A stretch of DNA of 64,000 nucleotides, from assembly GCF_030272615.1 (NCBI RefSeq), contig NC_081410.1, positions 139,044,849 through 139,108,848 on the forward strand. Direction: 5' to 3'. Shown here piece after piece: positions 33,162 to 42,768 of this stretch (the first letter of the stretch is position 1; each line of letters starts with the position of its first letter). Source of the DNA: Cryptomeria japonica. Its lineage: Eukaryota > Streptophyta > Pinopsida > Cupressales > Cupressaceae. The notes under the pieces are model-generated. The model was not told the origin of the DNA, searched no databases, and saw only the letters and a program-made list of their open reading frames with translations. The position numbers and the translations under genes are program-made.

Positions 33162-34676
33162 TGTTGGCATTATGTGAACCGATATGTGGACATAATGATA
33201 TTGTATGTTGTCATTGATGTCAATATGCTGAAGAAGTGAGAACTGATAGTACACTGTGAACCGGAACTAGTGCAAAATTGAAGCGGTGTGCTTGTTCAAG
33301 GTGAACTGACATATGGTTATGGGAACCGGCGCATGGAAGCATTGTATGACTACTGGTAGGTAGTCTCAACTTCAAGGTTTCCGGTTGAAGTGACTCAAGC
33401 CTGTGTGGCTCAACCGGTGACATTGTGTGATGAGTTAGCATTGTAATGAAGAACAAATCATGTTGCCACGTCAGCCTTGTTCCCGTGAAGAATCTTGCAT
33501 GAAGGAGATTGTTCCTATCTACCTCGGGAATGTGTGAAGTCTGTAAAATGATGATAACATGTGATGGGTTATTAGCCGCCATGAAATTGGTTAAAATGGA
33601 TGATGGAGAATGTCTTGAGATTGGATCAAGACTGTTGTAATTAATGGAGTGTTCTCAACGGTTAGGATTGAACCATTTGAATTCCTTGACCTAACAGGTT
33701 TAGGGTTTAGGGTTTATGCTACCAACCTATCTATTTTCCTATAAGGTTGATGTTGTGTCTCTTTCTGAAGTTGTTGGCAAAAGTTGTGTGTGTATTCGAG
33801 AGAAGGGATACATCATCCTTGCCAGACCAAAAGAAGAGAAGTGATACCTGCAGAGTGTAAGTGCAGAAGGTGAAGAGGAGCTTAAGCGGATCTGCATTGG
33901 CATTGAGTGCTATTACCAGATCATTGTAATACATGTTGATCTCTAACCACCTCAATAGTTGAAAAATCCCTTAATAGGGTAGCCTTAACTGGCTTGCTGT
34001 AAATCCTTTAACAGGGTAATTCAAAGCTATTGAGTTCAAAATCCTTTAGCTATTGAGTTCTTGAAATCCTCTAACAAGGTAACCTTTAATAGGGTTTAAC
34101 CCTGAACTAGGTATTGTAGCCATCCCTTAACCAAGCGATCTCTAACAGGATCGGTTACTAGCAGAACCTTTTGTAATGTCTCTAACTGGACAAGGCTCCT
34201 AAAAGAGCAAACTTTGAAAGAGTTCAAAAACAACTTGTGGGTATTCATCCCCACCGTGGTTTTTTCCCAGTTAGGTTTCCACGTGAAAAATATGTGTGTC
34301 ATGTGTGATGCTTTTATCTTGTGATGCTTTGCTATTGTCTGTCAAGCATATAATGGTTTTGTGTTTTATGCCTATCAATAAAACATGTTGAACTAGCTAT
34401 TATTATGATCTGATGGTAGATTACCTGTTTATGCATAAGGGTGAAAAGGTAAGGTAGTCTTGAGTTGAGTGAAAAGCTAAGTGAGTAACCGGTTAATGCT
34501 TGTCTCAATCAATCTTAGCTTTACCAGTTGCACTTTGTTTCAAACCGGTGTCACTGTTTGCCAGTCATTTGAAGTGTCTATTGTCAGACTGGTTTAGGAC
34601 TGTATTTTTGTCTGTATTGATTCACCCTCCCCTCTTAGTACCAAATTAGTACTATCAGTTCATCATTGAGTTATCA
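33162..34676 (+). repeat. 5' LTR of E
   Basis: TGTTGGCATTATG to GAGTTATCA. It has a double plant telomere-type box at 33698-33717, a CCTATAAGG TATA-like box at about 33738, repeated CCTTTAACAGGG-type words in U5 and a C-tract near 34625-34632. Confidence 0.92.
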
Positions 34677-34678
34677 AT

Positions 34679-34690
34679 TGGTATCAGAGT
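34679..34690 (+). promoter_or_regulatory. Primer-binding site of E (tRNA-iMet type)
   Basis: TGGTATCAGAGT, two bases after the LTR; the last base differs from the usual C. Confidence 0.88.
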
Positions 34691-34747
34691 GTCCTCCAGG
34701 TCCTCTGTGTTATAAGCTTAGCCACTTGAGGTAAAGATCCCAGTCTA

Positions 34748-35734
34748 ATGATGAAGAGGGAAGGTCCAAAGTTTAACAGAGAAAATTATAGTATATGGAA
34801 AGATAGAATGAAGATATTCATTAGAAGCATGGGTGCTCAACACTGGAGCTATGTTGAGATTGCCTATGTTGCTCCTATCGGTACCCTTACCGATGACCAA
34901 AAGAGAGAGATGCAGGAGAATGGGCAAGTCATGGAAGCCCTAATTAGTAGTTTATTTGACATTGAGTTCATTGATGTTTAGGATAAGGTAAATCCCAAAG
35001 AGGTATGGGATACTCTTGAAAATATCTATGGTGGTGATGAACATGTAAAATAGGCTAAGGAAGAAAGCCTTAGAGGGAAGTTTGAAGATATGTGGATGAT
35101 TAAAGGTGAGACCATTCAACAGTATGGAATAAGAATCAAAACTATTGTTGGAGATATCAAGAGTGCAGGTGGTAAAATAGAAGATGCCACTGTGGTAAGA
35201 AAAGTCCTGAGATCCTTATTGCCGGTCTATGTAATAAGGGTTGTTGCTATTCAAGAGCTAAGATCAATAGACAAGACTAAGGTATCCCTAGACTCCATCA
35301 TTGCAGAGTTGACAGCCTATGAGATAAATAGTTTTGATGGCAGTGTTCAAAAGATTGAATCATCTTTTAAAGCTTCTGCAGTACCATCTAGAAAAGGAAA
35401 AGAAGCTAGCACTAGTGGTGAACCAAGTTAGGGCAGAGAAATGGATGATGAGGAGATTCTGATGGCATTTGAAGCTCTCCTTTCCAAGAAACTTCCAAAA
35501 GGAACCAGCAAATACAGAGGTAAGCTACCTTTGAAATGCTTCTCTTGTAACTAGATGGGACATATTGCTATAAACTATCCTAATGGCGAAAACAATGACA
35601 AACCAGAAAGCTTCAAGAAATTCAAAGGAGGAAACCAGATAAACTATTTTGTGGTAGTTCATGAAGGTGTCACAGATGAAGAATCAGAGGATGAAGAAAA
35701 TGAAGATATTGTGTTTGTTTCTGTCAAGGAAGGT
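34748..35734 (+). pseudogene. Ty1/copia Gag of E
   Basis: It starts MMKREGPKFNRENYSIWKD at 34748, typical of plant copia gag. The UBN2-type block lies near 34995-35060 (EVWDTLENIYGGDEHV). LRSLLPVYVIRV is near 35205. The zinc knuckle near 35537 reads CFSCN-stop-MGHIAINY, with a stop and the last Cys changed. Stops occur at 34979, 35051, 35429 and 35552. An acidic tail (DEESEDEENED) leads to protease. Confidence 0.9.
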
Positions 35735-36058
35735 GTGGATCATTGACAGTGGCTATTCTCACCATATGACTAGTGACAGAGAAAGCTTCTATCATTGGAG
35801 GAGTATGATGATGGTGTGATTCGCTTTGGCAATGATGCACCATGCATGGTCAAATGCAGAGGGTCCATCTCTTTGAATGGAAAGAGTAGTGCTGACAATG
35901 TGTTCTGGGTTGATGGTCTTAGACACAACCTTCTGAGTTTTGCCTAGCTGAATGACAGTGGCCTCACTCTAAAATTTAAGAATGGAGTTTGGAGAATCAA
36001 AGGAAAGGATGGTGAATTGGTGGCCACTGACATGTAGACAAAAGGTAACCTATTTCAT
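35735..36058 (+). pseudogene. Ty1/copia protease region of E
   Basis: Active-site IDSGYSHHMTSDR follows a one-base frameshift at about 35735-35745. YDDGVIRFGNDAPC and VFWVDGLRHNLLSF follow. A stop sits at about 35945. Confidence 0.85.
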
Positions 36059-36958
36059 TTGAATGCAAATATAAGTACATGTCCTATGGCTAAATTTGAT
36101 GATAGCTGGATATGGCAGAGGAGACTCTGCCATGTAAACTTTGATAACATTGTGAAGGCTAGTAAGATGAAGGCAGTTAGAGGGTTGCTGGTGCTAAGAA
36201 AATTGGATAATACCTTGTGTAGAGAGTGTCAATTGGGGAAAATGTCTTCCTCAACCTTTAAAGGTAAATCTTTCACTACTGACAACTTGCTTGATCTTGT
36301 GAATATTGATTTGTGTGGTCCTATGAAAACTAGAAGTGTGCAGGGTGATAGGTACTTCATGATTCTCACTAATGACTGCTCAAGAATGATGTGGGTCACA
36401 TTCTTGAAAGACAAGTCTAAAGCCTTTGTAAAGTTCAAAGCTTTCAAAGCATTAGTGGAGAAGGAAAGCAGTAAAAGGATCAAGTGCCTGAGAACTGATC
36501 AAGGAGGGGAATTCACTTCCGGTGAATTCAACAAGTACTGTGAAGAAGATGGCATCAAGAGGCAATTGTCTGCCCCTCAGACTCCATAGTAGAATGGCCT
36601 AGTAGAGAGGAATAATCAGACTATGGTTGAAGCAACTAGAACCATGTTGATTCAAGGAAAGGTAGCTCACACTTTTTGGAGAGAAGCGGTGAGCACTGCA
36701 GTCTACACAATGAACCGGGTACTCATCAAGAAAGGTAAGGATAAAACTCCTTATGAGTATTGGACCGGTAAGACACCTGTGGTTAGCTACTTTAGATTGT
36801 TTGGTAGCAAATGTTACATCAAGAGGAGTGAACACCAGAGAAAATTTGATGTGAAATGTGATGAGGGAATATTCCTAAGATATTCCACCAAGAGCAAAGC
36901 TCTCAAGTGTTTCAACAATAGGACTCAGAATTATGGAAAGCACCAATGTAAGATTTGA
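36059..36958 (+). pseudogene. Ty1/copia GAG-pre-integrase and integrase of E
   Basis: WIWQRRLCHVNFDN (near 36110) and CRECQLGKM (near 36223) form the zinc-binding part. NIDLCGPM (near 36305) has the first Asp. LTNDCSRMMWV (near 36365) covers the second, where the usual DDYS reads NDCS. RTDQGGEFTSGEFN and a Glu near 36530 complete the core. After one TAG (36588) the frame goes on from 36623 through FWREAVSTAVYTMNRV and LFGSKCYIKR to 36958. The C-terminal tail is acidic (36933-37133). Confidence 0.9.
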
Positions 36959-37178
36959 TGAAACCTTTGAGAAAGTTGAGGAAACTGGCAGTGAGAAAGT
37001 GGTAAACAAACCGATTGCAACCTTCTGGGAACCAATTGTCAGTCAACCAAGCACCAGTAACAGTGTTCCTACATCGGCAAATGTAGATGCTGATATTGAT
37101 GGAGATGAGGATGAAGAAGAAAAGAAAGAGTAATCTGTCAAGACCATTCCTCAGTATGTCAAGCTGAATCATTATCCT

Positions 37179-37961
37179 ATGCAGATCATAGGAGATAAGG
37201 ATGCAGGAGTCCTTATAAGAAGAAAAGTTAGAGAAAACTCATGTATGATCTCTGAATTTGAGCTTAAAACATTCAAAGAGGCACACAAAGATGAAGACTG
37301 GATCAAGGCAATGGAAGAGGAACTTGACCAGATAGAGAAAAATGGTACATGGTCTTTGGTACCCAGAAAGGAGCATAAAAATGTCATTGGTACCAAATGG
37401 GTCTTCAAAAATAAGTTGAATGAGGATGGCATAGTGATAAGAAACAAAGCCAGATTGGTATGCAAAGGATATGCTCAAGAAGAAGGAGAAGACTATGGAG
37501 AAACCTTTTCTCCTGTAGCTAGATTGGAAGGAGTTCGTATGCTTCTTGCATATGTAGCTTTTAAAGGTTTCAAAGTATATCAAATGGATGTAAAATCTGA
37601 ATTCCTAAATAGTGTACTTGAAGAGGAGGTGTATATTAAGCAACCAGATGGGTTTTCCCTATCTGAAGATAGTGACATGGTATGTAAGCTACATAAAGCC
37701 CTATATGGACTAAAGCAGGCACCTAGGGCATGGTATGAACGTCTGCATTCCCATCTTGTGAAGATTGGATTTGAGAGAACAAGTGAAGATAGCAATATCT
37801 ACTTGAAGTCTGAAGGAGATCAAATCCTGATCTGTGAGGTATTTGTTGATGACATTATCTTTGGTGTAGATGAAAAGATGAGTCATGAGTTTGAAGATGA
37901 GATGAAGAAAGAGTTTGAAATGTCACTCATAGGGGAGATTAAATTCTTCATTAGACTGTAG
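37179..37961 (+). CDS. Ty1/copia reverse transcriptase of E (260-residue open frame)
   Basis: Copies element RNA into DNA. Blocks in order: [20 protein letters not shown] (residue 41 on), [45 protein letters not shown] (first Asp), [21 protein letters not shown] and FVDDIIFG (catalytic Asp pair; FVDD for YVDD). [19 protein letters not shown] closes it. A TAG at 37959 ends the frame where YLGLQI is usual; RNase H follows directly. The block where most copia read KSAFLNG reads KSEFLNS here. Confidence 0.93.
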   Translation: MQIIGDKDAGVLIRRKVRENSCMISEFELKTFKEAHKDEDWIKAMEEELDQIEKNGTWSLVPRKEHKNVIGTKWVFKNKLNEDGIVIRNKARLVCKGYAQEEGEDYGETFSPVARLEGVRMLLAYVAFKGFKVYQMDVKSEFLNSVLEEEVYIKQPDGFSLSEDSDMVCKLHKALYGLKQAPRAWYERLHSHLVKIGFERTSEDSNIYLKSEGDQILICEVFVDDIIFGVDEKMSHEFEDEMKKEFEMSLIGEIKFFIRL

Positions 37962-38795
37962 ATCCAGCAGATGAAGGATGGAATCTTTATCACTCAGTCC
38001 AATTATGTCAAAGAGGTGTTGAAGACCTTTGGCATGGAAGATAGCAAACCGGTTGGTACTCCAATGGTGACCGGTTGTAAACTATCTAAAGAAGATGACT
38101 TGGGATTGGTTGATGAGAAGGAATATCAATCAATGATTGGTAAGTTGCATTATGTAGTGCATAGTAGATCGGATATTGCACATGCAGTTGGCATTACTGC
38201 AAGATTCCAGAAAATCCGAAGAGAATCTCACTTGGTTGCAGTCAAGCGGATTCTTAGGTATCTGAAGGGAACTGTTGACTATGGATTGTGGTATCCTTAT
38301 AGCAAGGATTTCAACTTGAAAGTATACACAGATGTTGATTGGGCAGGAAATATAGATGACCAGAAAAGCACAACCGGTGGTGCATTCTTTCTTGGTGGTA
38401 GACTGGTCTCATGCATGAGTAAGAAGTAGAATTGTATCTCTTAGTCTATAGCAGAAAAAGAGTATGTTGCAGCTTTCATGAACTGCAATCAAACAATTTG
38501 GATGAAGCGTGTATTAAATGACTTCAAAGTTCCTGTATCTGAACTGGTAAGTATATTTTGTGACAATACTAGTGCAATTAATATCTCCAAGAATCCGGTT
38601 TTGCATTCTAGAACCAAGCACTTTGAGCTTAAGTATCATTTCTTAAGGGAAAAGGTTCAGAACAAAGAGATTGGACTGGAACATGTTTCTAGTAAGGAGC
38701 AGTTAGCAGACATATTCACCAAGCCTCTCCCAAAGACTACATTTATGCACTTAAGAGGAAAATTAGATGTGTTTCCCCTTCAGGAGGTAAACTAA
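37962..38795 (+). pseudogene. Ty1/copia RT connection and RNase H of E
   Basis: Frame 37971-38429: ITQSNYVKEVLKTFGM, then YQSMIGKLHYVVHSRSDIA and LKGTVDYGLWY. RNase H begins at YTDVDWAGNIDDQKSTTGGA (near 38325; first Asp) and is cut by a stop after SKK (38427). A second frame 38478-38795 holds IFCDNTSAINISKNPVLHSR, TKHFELKYHFLREKV and LADIFTKPLP, the normal copia C-terminus. It ends about 190 bp before the polypurine tract. Confidence 0.92.
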
Positions 38796-38986
38796 AAGCA
38801 TATGCTCCACATCAGTCAGGTAGTGTATAGTCAAGTTTATTTTGGATTGATGTGTTGAAAGATGCTACTGCTCAGGGGGAGCAACATAATGGAACATGGA
38901 AGCTTGTGCCTCCACTTTGACATTTTTGTCAAAGGGGGAGAAGATGTGAAGTGGAGAAGATATCTTAGTTTATTGCCATCAATGCC

Positions 38987-38998
38987 AATGGGGGAGAT
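38987..38998 (+). promoter_or_regulatory. Polypurine tract of E
   Basis: AATGGGGGAGAT before the 3' LTR, in the loop of the inverted repeat AATGCCAA/TTGGCATT. Two earlier purine tracts lie at about 38874-38882 and 38933-38940; the latter follows a TTGACA/TGTCAA hairpin. Confidence 0.88.
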
Positions 38999-40528
38999 TG
39001 TTGGCATTATGTGAACTGATATGTCGACATAATGATATTGTATGTTGTCATTGATGTCAATATGCTGAAGAAGTGAGAACTAACATATGAGAGAACCGGT
39101 AGTACACTGTGAACCGGCACTAGTACCAAAGTGAAGCAGTGTGCTTGTTCAAGGTGAACCAACATATGGTTATGGGAACTAGCACATGGAAGCATTGTAT
39201 GACTACCGTTTGGTAGTCTCAACTTCAGGGTTTCCTGTTGAAGTGCTTCAAGCTTGTGTGGCTCAACCGGTGACATTATGTGATGAGTTAGCATTGTAAT
39301 GAAGAACAGATCATGTTGCCATGTTAGCCTTGTGTGCATGAAGGATCTTTTATGAGGGAGATTGTTCCTATCTACCCCGGGAATGTGCGAAGTTTGTAAA
39401 ATGGTGATAACGTGTGATGGGTTATCAATCGCCATGAAATTGGTGAAAATGGATGATGGAGAATGTCTTGAGATTGGATCAAGACTGTTGAAATTAATGG
39501 AGTGTTCTCAATGGTTAGGATTGAACCATTTGAATTCCTTAACCTAACAGGTTTAGGGTTTAGGGTTTATGCTACTGACCTATCTATTTTCCTATAAGGT
39601 CGATGTTGTGTCTCTTTCTGAAGTTGTTGGCAAAAGTTGTGTGTGTGTATCCAAGAGAAGGGATACGTGATTCTTGCCAGACCAAAAGAAGAGAAGTGAT
39701 ACCTGTAGAGTGTAAGTGCAAAAGGTGAAGAGGAGCTTAAGCAGATCTACATTAGCATTGAGTGCTGTTATCAGATCATTATAATACCTGTTGATCTCTA
39801 ACCACCTCAATAGTTGGAAAATCCCTTAATAGGGTAGCCTTAACCGGTTTGCTGTAAATCCTTTAACAGGGTAATTCAAAGCTATTGAGTTTGAAATCCT
39901 TTAGCTATTGAGTTCTTGAAATCCTCTAACAAGGTAACCTTTAATAGGGTTTAACCCTTAACCGGGTATTGTAGCCATCCCTTAACTGGGTGATCTCTAA
40001 CAGGACCGGTTCCTAGCATAACCTTGTGTAATGTCTCTAACCGGACAAGGCTCCTAACAGAGCGAACTTCTAAAGAGTTCAAAAACAACTTGTGGGTATT
40101 CATCCCCACTGTGGTTTTTTCCCAGTTGGGTTTCCACGTGAAAAATATGTGTGTCATGTGTGATGCTTTTATCTTGTGATGCTTTGCTATTGTCTATCAA
40201 GCATATAATGGTTTTGTGTTTTATGCCTATCAATAAAACATGTTGAACTAGCTGTTATTATGATCTGATGGTAGATTGCCTGTTTATGCATAAGGGAGAA
40301 AAGGTAAGGTAGTCTTGAGTTGAGTGAAAAGCTAAGTGAGTAACCGGTTAATGCTTGTCTTAGTTAGTCTTAGCTTTACCAGTTGCAGTCTGTTTCAAAC
40401 CAGTGTCACTTTTTGCCAATCATTTGAAGTGTCTGCTGTCAGACTGGTTTAGGACTGTATTTTTGTCTATATTGATTCACCCCCCCTCTGTACTAGATTA
40501 GTACTATCATTTCATCATTGAGTTATCA
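38999..40528 (+). repeat. 3' LTR of E
   Basis: Matches the 5' LTR (33162-34676) with scattered substitutions and small indels. It keeps the double telomere-type box at 39550-39569 and a C-tract at about 40481-40487. Confidence 0.92.
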
Positions 40529-41540
40529 AATGGCACTACCTATAGTCACAAGTATGTAAGGATGTTTTGAGAATTAGTTTCAAGATGGACTTTGTTTTTG
40601 GTAACTTTGCATGTAGGACAATGTTTTACAGTTTTCCAAATCTGAGAACAATGGTTGGTAGGTATATATAGCTGACTGACTCAAATTTTATACAATCTCA
40701 AAAAATTTGGAGATACATGGGATAGGGCCTGAAATAGCCCAAAGGACTGACTCAATACTTGTTTATTACAACGATACATAAAAAAGCATAGAATACAATC
40801 TTAGGCTGGATAGTGAACACGATTCAGTGAGGCCCCCGCAGCAAAATACTGAAACAAGATGGACAGATAGAGAGTTTGGTAGCACTGGCTCCACTCCATG
40901 ACACACACTTCTCAGGCATGCTAGTCTCTCTTACCCCGAAGATCTAAAGATATTATCACCAAGGGATTTCTGTCTTATAATGTAAGGTACATGAGGGGTA
41001 TCTATGGGGTACAATCCACACTCTGAGAACCACTGAATGTAGGATTTTTGGCAACTAAATTGGTTGTTAGTATTAGGTTTTGAGGGATCCCGATCCAATG
41101 GTGAATTCTTAGAGGAAGCCACTTAAGGCTTTAGTTGAGCTTATCGGTGCAGGGAAGGCCCCCACATACATCGAATTCACTCAACACTCTAGCCACCTAA
41201 CCAGTATATTTATATAACGGCTTGAAAAACCCGATCGAGAGTACGCTAGGAGAGATGATATCCCCAACACATGCCAATTCAAAGTACCTCTATGGGGTGA
41301 TGAAATCCCTAGTCAAAGATACCCCTCACTATGTAGAATAAAAGAAAATTTGGATGTCGTTGTCACCTTCCTTCTTTCTCCGAAAAAGACCGATGGCGGG
41401 TAGAAATTCAGTTAGTGCAACTGTAGGTCCACCCCAGACACAATAAAAAGTTATTTTCCCTTAAGAAAATGAGAAATGATTTAATCTAATGCAGCTTGAT
41501 CACGTTCGTTTTATAGCCCAAATTTAGGTGTTAGATCCGC
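40529..41540 (-). other. Leader of T with a block conserved in element D
   Basis: The reverse complement of about 40735-41400 aligns with D at about 48060-48700. Shared words include GGGGATTTCATCACCC-like, TGTTGGGGATAT, GTGGGGGCCTTCCCTxCACC and CATAGATACCCC. A minus-strand 63-residue frame (41122-40931) overlaps, but D has stops and a shift in the same place, so the block is more likely RNA or promoter sequence than protein. The minus strand contains ATATAAATATA near 41210. Confidence 0.65.
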
Positions 41541-41544
41541 ATGT

Positions 41545-41832
41545 GCATGTCAATTTTAAACACCAAATCCAAGAATGAAGGCATACATGTCCATTTTAAC
41601 CATTTGTTTGATTTTTAAGCACCAATAACCAAGTGTGAGATACACACATGTCAATTTTAGCCCATGCTCATTTTAAGCACCAACAACGAAGTGTGAGATT
41701 ATCCATGCATGTCAATTTTAATTGTTGTTGATTTTAAGCACTAAAAATTGAAGTGTGAGATTATCCATGCATGTCAATTTTAATTGTTGTTGATTTTTAA
41801 GCACTAAAAATTGAAGTGTGAGATGTGCATGC
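41545..41832. repeat. Tandem repeat of about 55-63 bp, 4-5 copies
   Basis: Units contain CATGTCAATTTTA, then GATTTTTAAGCAC and AAGTGTGAGAT. The last two units (about 62 bp) are almost identical; earlier ones are diverged. Confidence 0.8.
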
Positions 41833-41935
41833 AAAATTACTAATCTAATCCTCTCTGTGAATCCGCCATAGGCTGTAAACAAAAGATTAGTAGCCAAAAT
41901 AAACTAACAGAAAATAGAAACTGAGAACTTGATAG

Positions 41936-42089
41936 AGGCGATTGCGTAATACTACCTGAGCGATTGCGTGATACTTACTGAGCGAATGCATGAATTTGAC
42001 AAAGCGAATGCGTAAATCTGACAGAGCGAATGAGTGACTTTATCTACTTGATTGTGTAGAACTAACAGGTTGATTGTGTGATAGAATAT
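41936..42089. repeat. 22-bp tandem repeat, seven copies (array 1)
   Basis: Seven consecutive units of exactly 22 bp with core CGATTGCGTGAT, decaying to GATTGTGTGAT toward the right. They keep CpG in a CpG-poor region. Confidence 0.9.
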
Positions 42090-42123
42090 AGACAACAAAA
42101 AAAATTAGAAAAATACAAGAAAA

Positions 42124-42378
42124 CTAAACCCGATCAGGAACCTGCGAAATCAATTGTGAAGCCCTAGCCAAATCCCTCATCATCCATTCAATATTGATTA
42201 GATAATATTTAATTGTATAAGAAAGAACTAGGCTATTATATCTATCTAAGGCTAGTTGTTCTTCTGAATCATGTATCAATTTTTCTGCTTGGAGATATTT
42301 TTGATATCGTTTAGCTTCCCTCCTTTGTTGTTTTGTCCTTCTCGCACCTAAAATTTTGAACTGAACTTTTCTTGCCAT
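42124..42378 (-). CDS. Small basic ORF in the leader of T, 84 residues
   Basis: An intact frame from ATG at 42378 to a stop at 42124, downstream of the primer site and far upstream of gag. The first 30 residues are strongly basic (GARRTKQQRREAKRYQKY); the rest is helical-looking with an acidic patch (HDSEEQLALDRY) and ends SQVPDRV. I recognise no family. Tat/Ogre elements often have an extra ORF between the 5' LTR and gag; this may be such an ORF1. It sits exactly between two 22-bp repeat arrays. Intact length in an otherwise decaying element suggests recent selection or a young insertion. Confidence 0.6.
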   Translation of the reverse strand: MARKVQFKILGARRTKQQRREAKRYQKYLQAEKLIHDSEEQLALDRYNSLVLSYTIKYYLINIEWMMRDLARASQLISQVPDRV

Positions 42379-42498
42379 AAACTTTGTTAATCAAATCTTG
42401 AAGTAAAAAGAAATTTTGATCCCAGATTAACCAAATTTAGGATAGAATTATATAGAATTAATAATAGATAGAAGAAAAATAAAACAACAACTAACCCT

Positions 42499-42652
42499 GC
42501 GGATGCGTGACTCAGAAAGGGTGATTGCGTGATCCTGACAAGGCAAGTGCGTGACCCTGTCTGGACAAATGCATGACCGCGAAGGGTTGAATGTGTAATT
42601 CTATCTATGTGACTGTGTGATGATGTAAGCTTGATTGCGTGATAGAAAATCT
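42499..42652. repeat. 22-bp tandem repeat, seven copies (array 2)
   Basis: Seven consecutive 22-bp units with core GATTGCGTGAT, the same unit as the array at 41936-42089, on the other side of the small ORF. Confidence 0.9.
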
Positions 42653-42745
42653 TTTCTCAAAATTCGTGCAACCTGCAAAAAAAATAAAAAATCCGCACAA
42701 TATGCAAAAATCACACAGAACACAAAAAAAGGTTAAATTGTTGTT

Positions 42746-42765
42746 AGTTCACGTCAAGTTCACCA
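42746..42765 (-). promoter_or_regulatory. Candidate primer-binding site of T
   Basis: Minus strand TGGTGAACTTGACGTGAACT begins three bases after the 5' LTR end (CGTTACA, then TTT). I could not match it to a tRNA from memory. Confidence 0.5.
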
Positions 42766-42768
42766 AAA

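Larger units (their letters stand above)
33162..40528 (+). mobile_element. Ty1/copia element E, full length, nested in T
   Basis: Perfect TSD AATGG (33157-33161, 40529-40533). LTRs are 33162-34676 and 38999-40528. It has a primer site, gag, protease, GAG-pre-integrase, integrase, RT, RNase H and polypurine tract in canonical copia order. Scattered stops and one-base shifts make this copy inactive, but every domain is present. Confidence 0.93.

Noticed and set aside
32995-33177. Open frame made of 14-residue repeats
   Set aside because: It is a by-product of a 42-bp minisatellite; it ends at the E LTR and has no other coding sign.
33698-33717. Interstitial telomere or chromosome end
   Set aside because: Fewer than three units, present in both LTRs of E, so it is part of the element promoter.
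40931-41122. 63-residue minus ORF in the T leader as a gene
   Set aside because: The homologous block in D has a frame change and stops, so conservation is better explained at RNA or DNA level.
41936-42652. CRISPR-like regular repeats
   Set aside because: The 22-bp units are directly adjacent without spacers, and the context is a plant retrotransposon leader.
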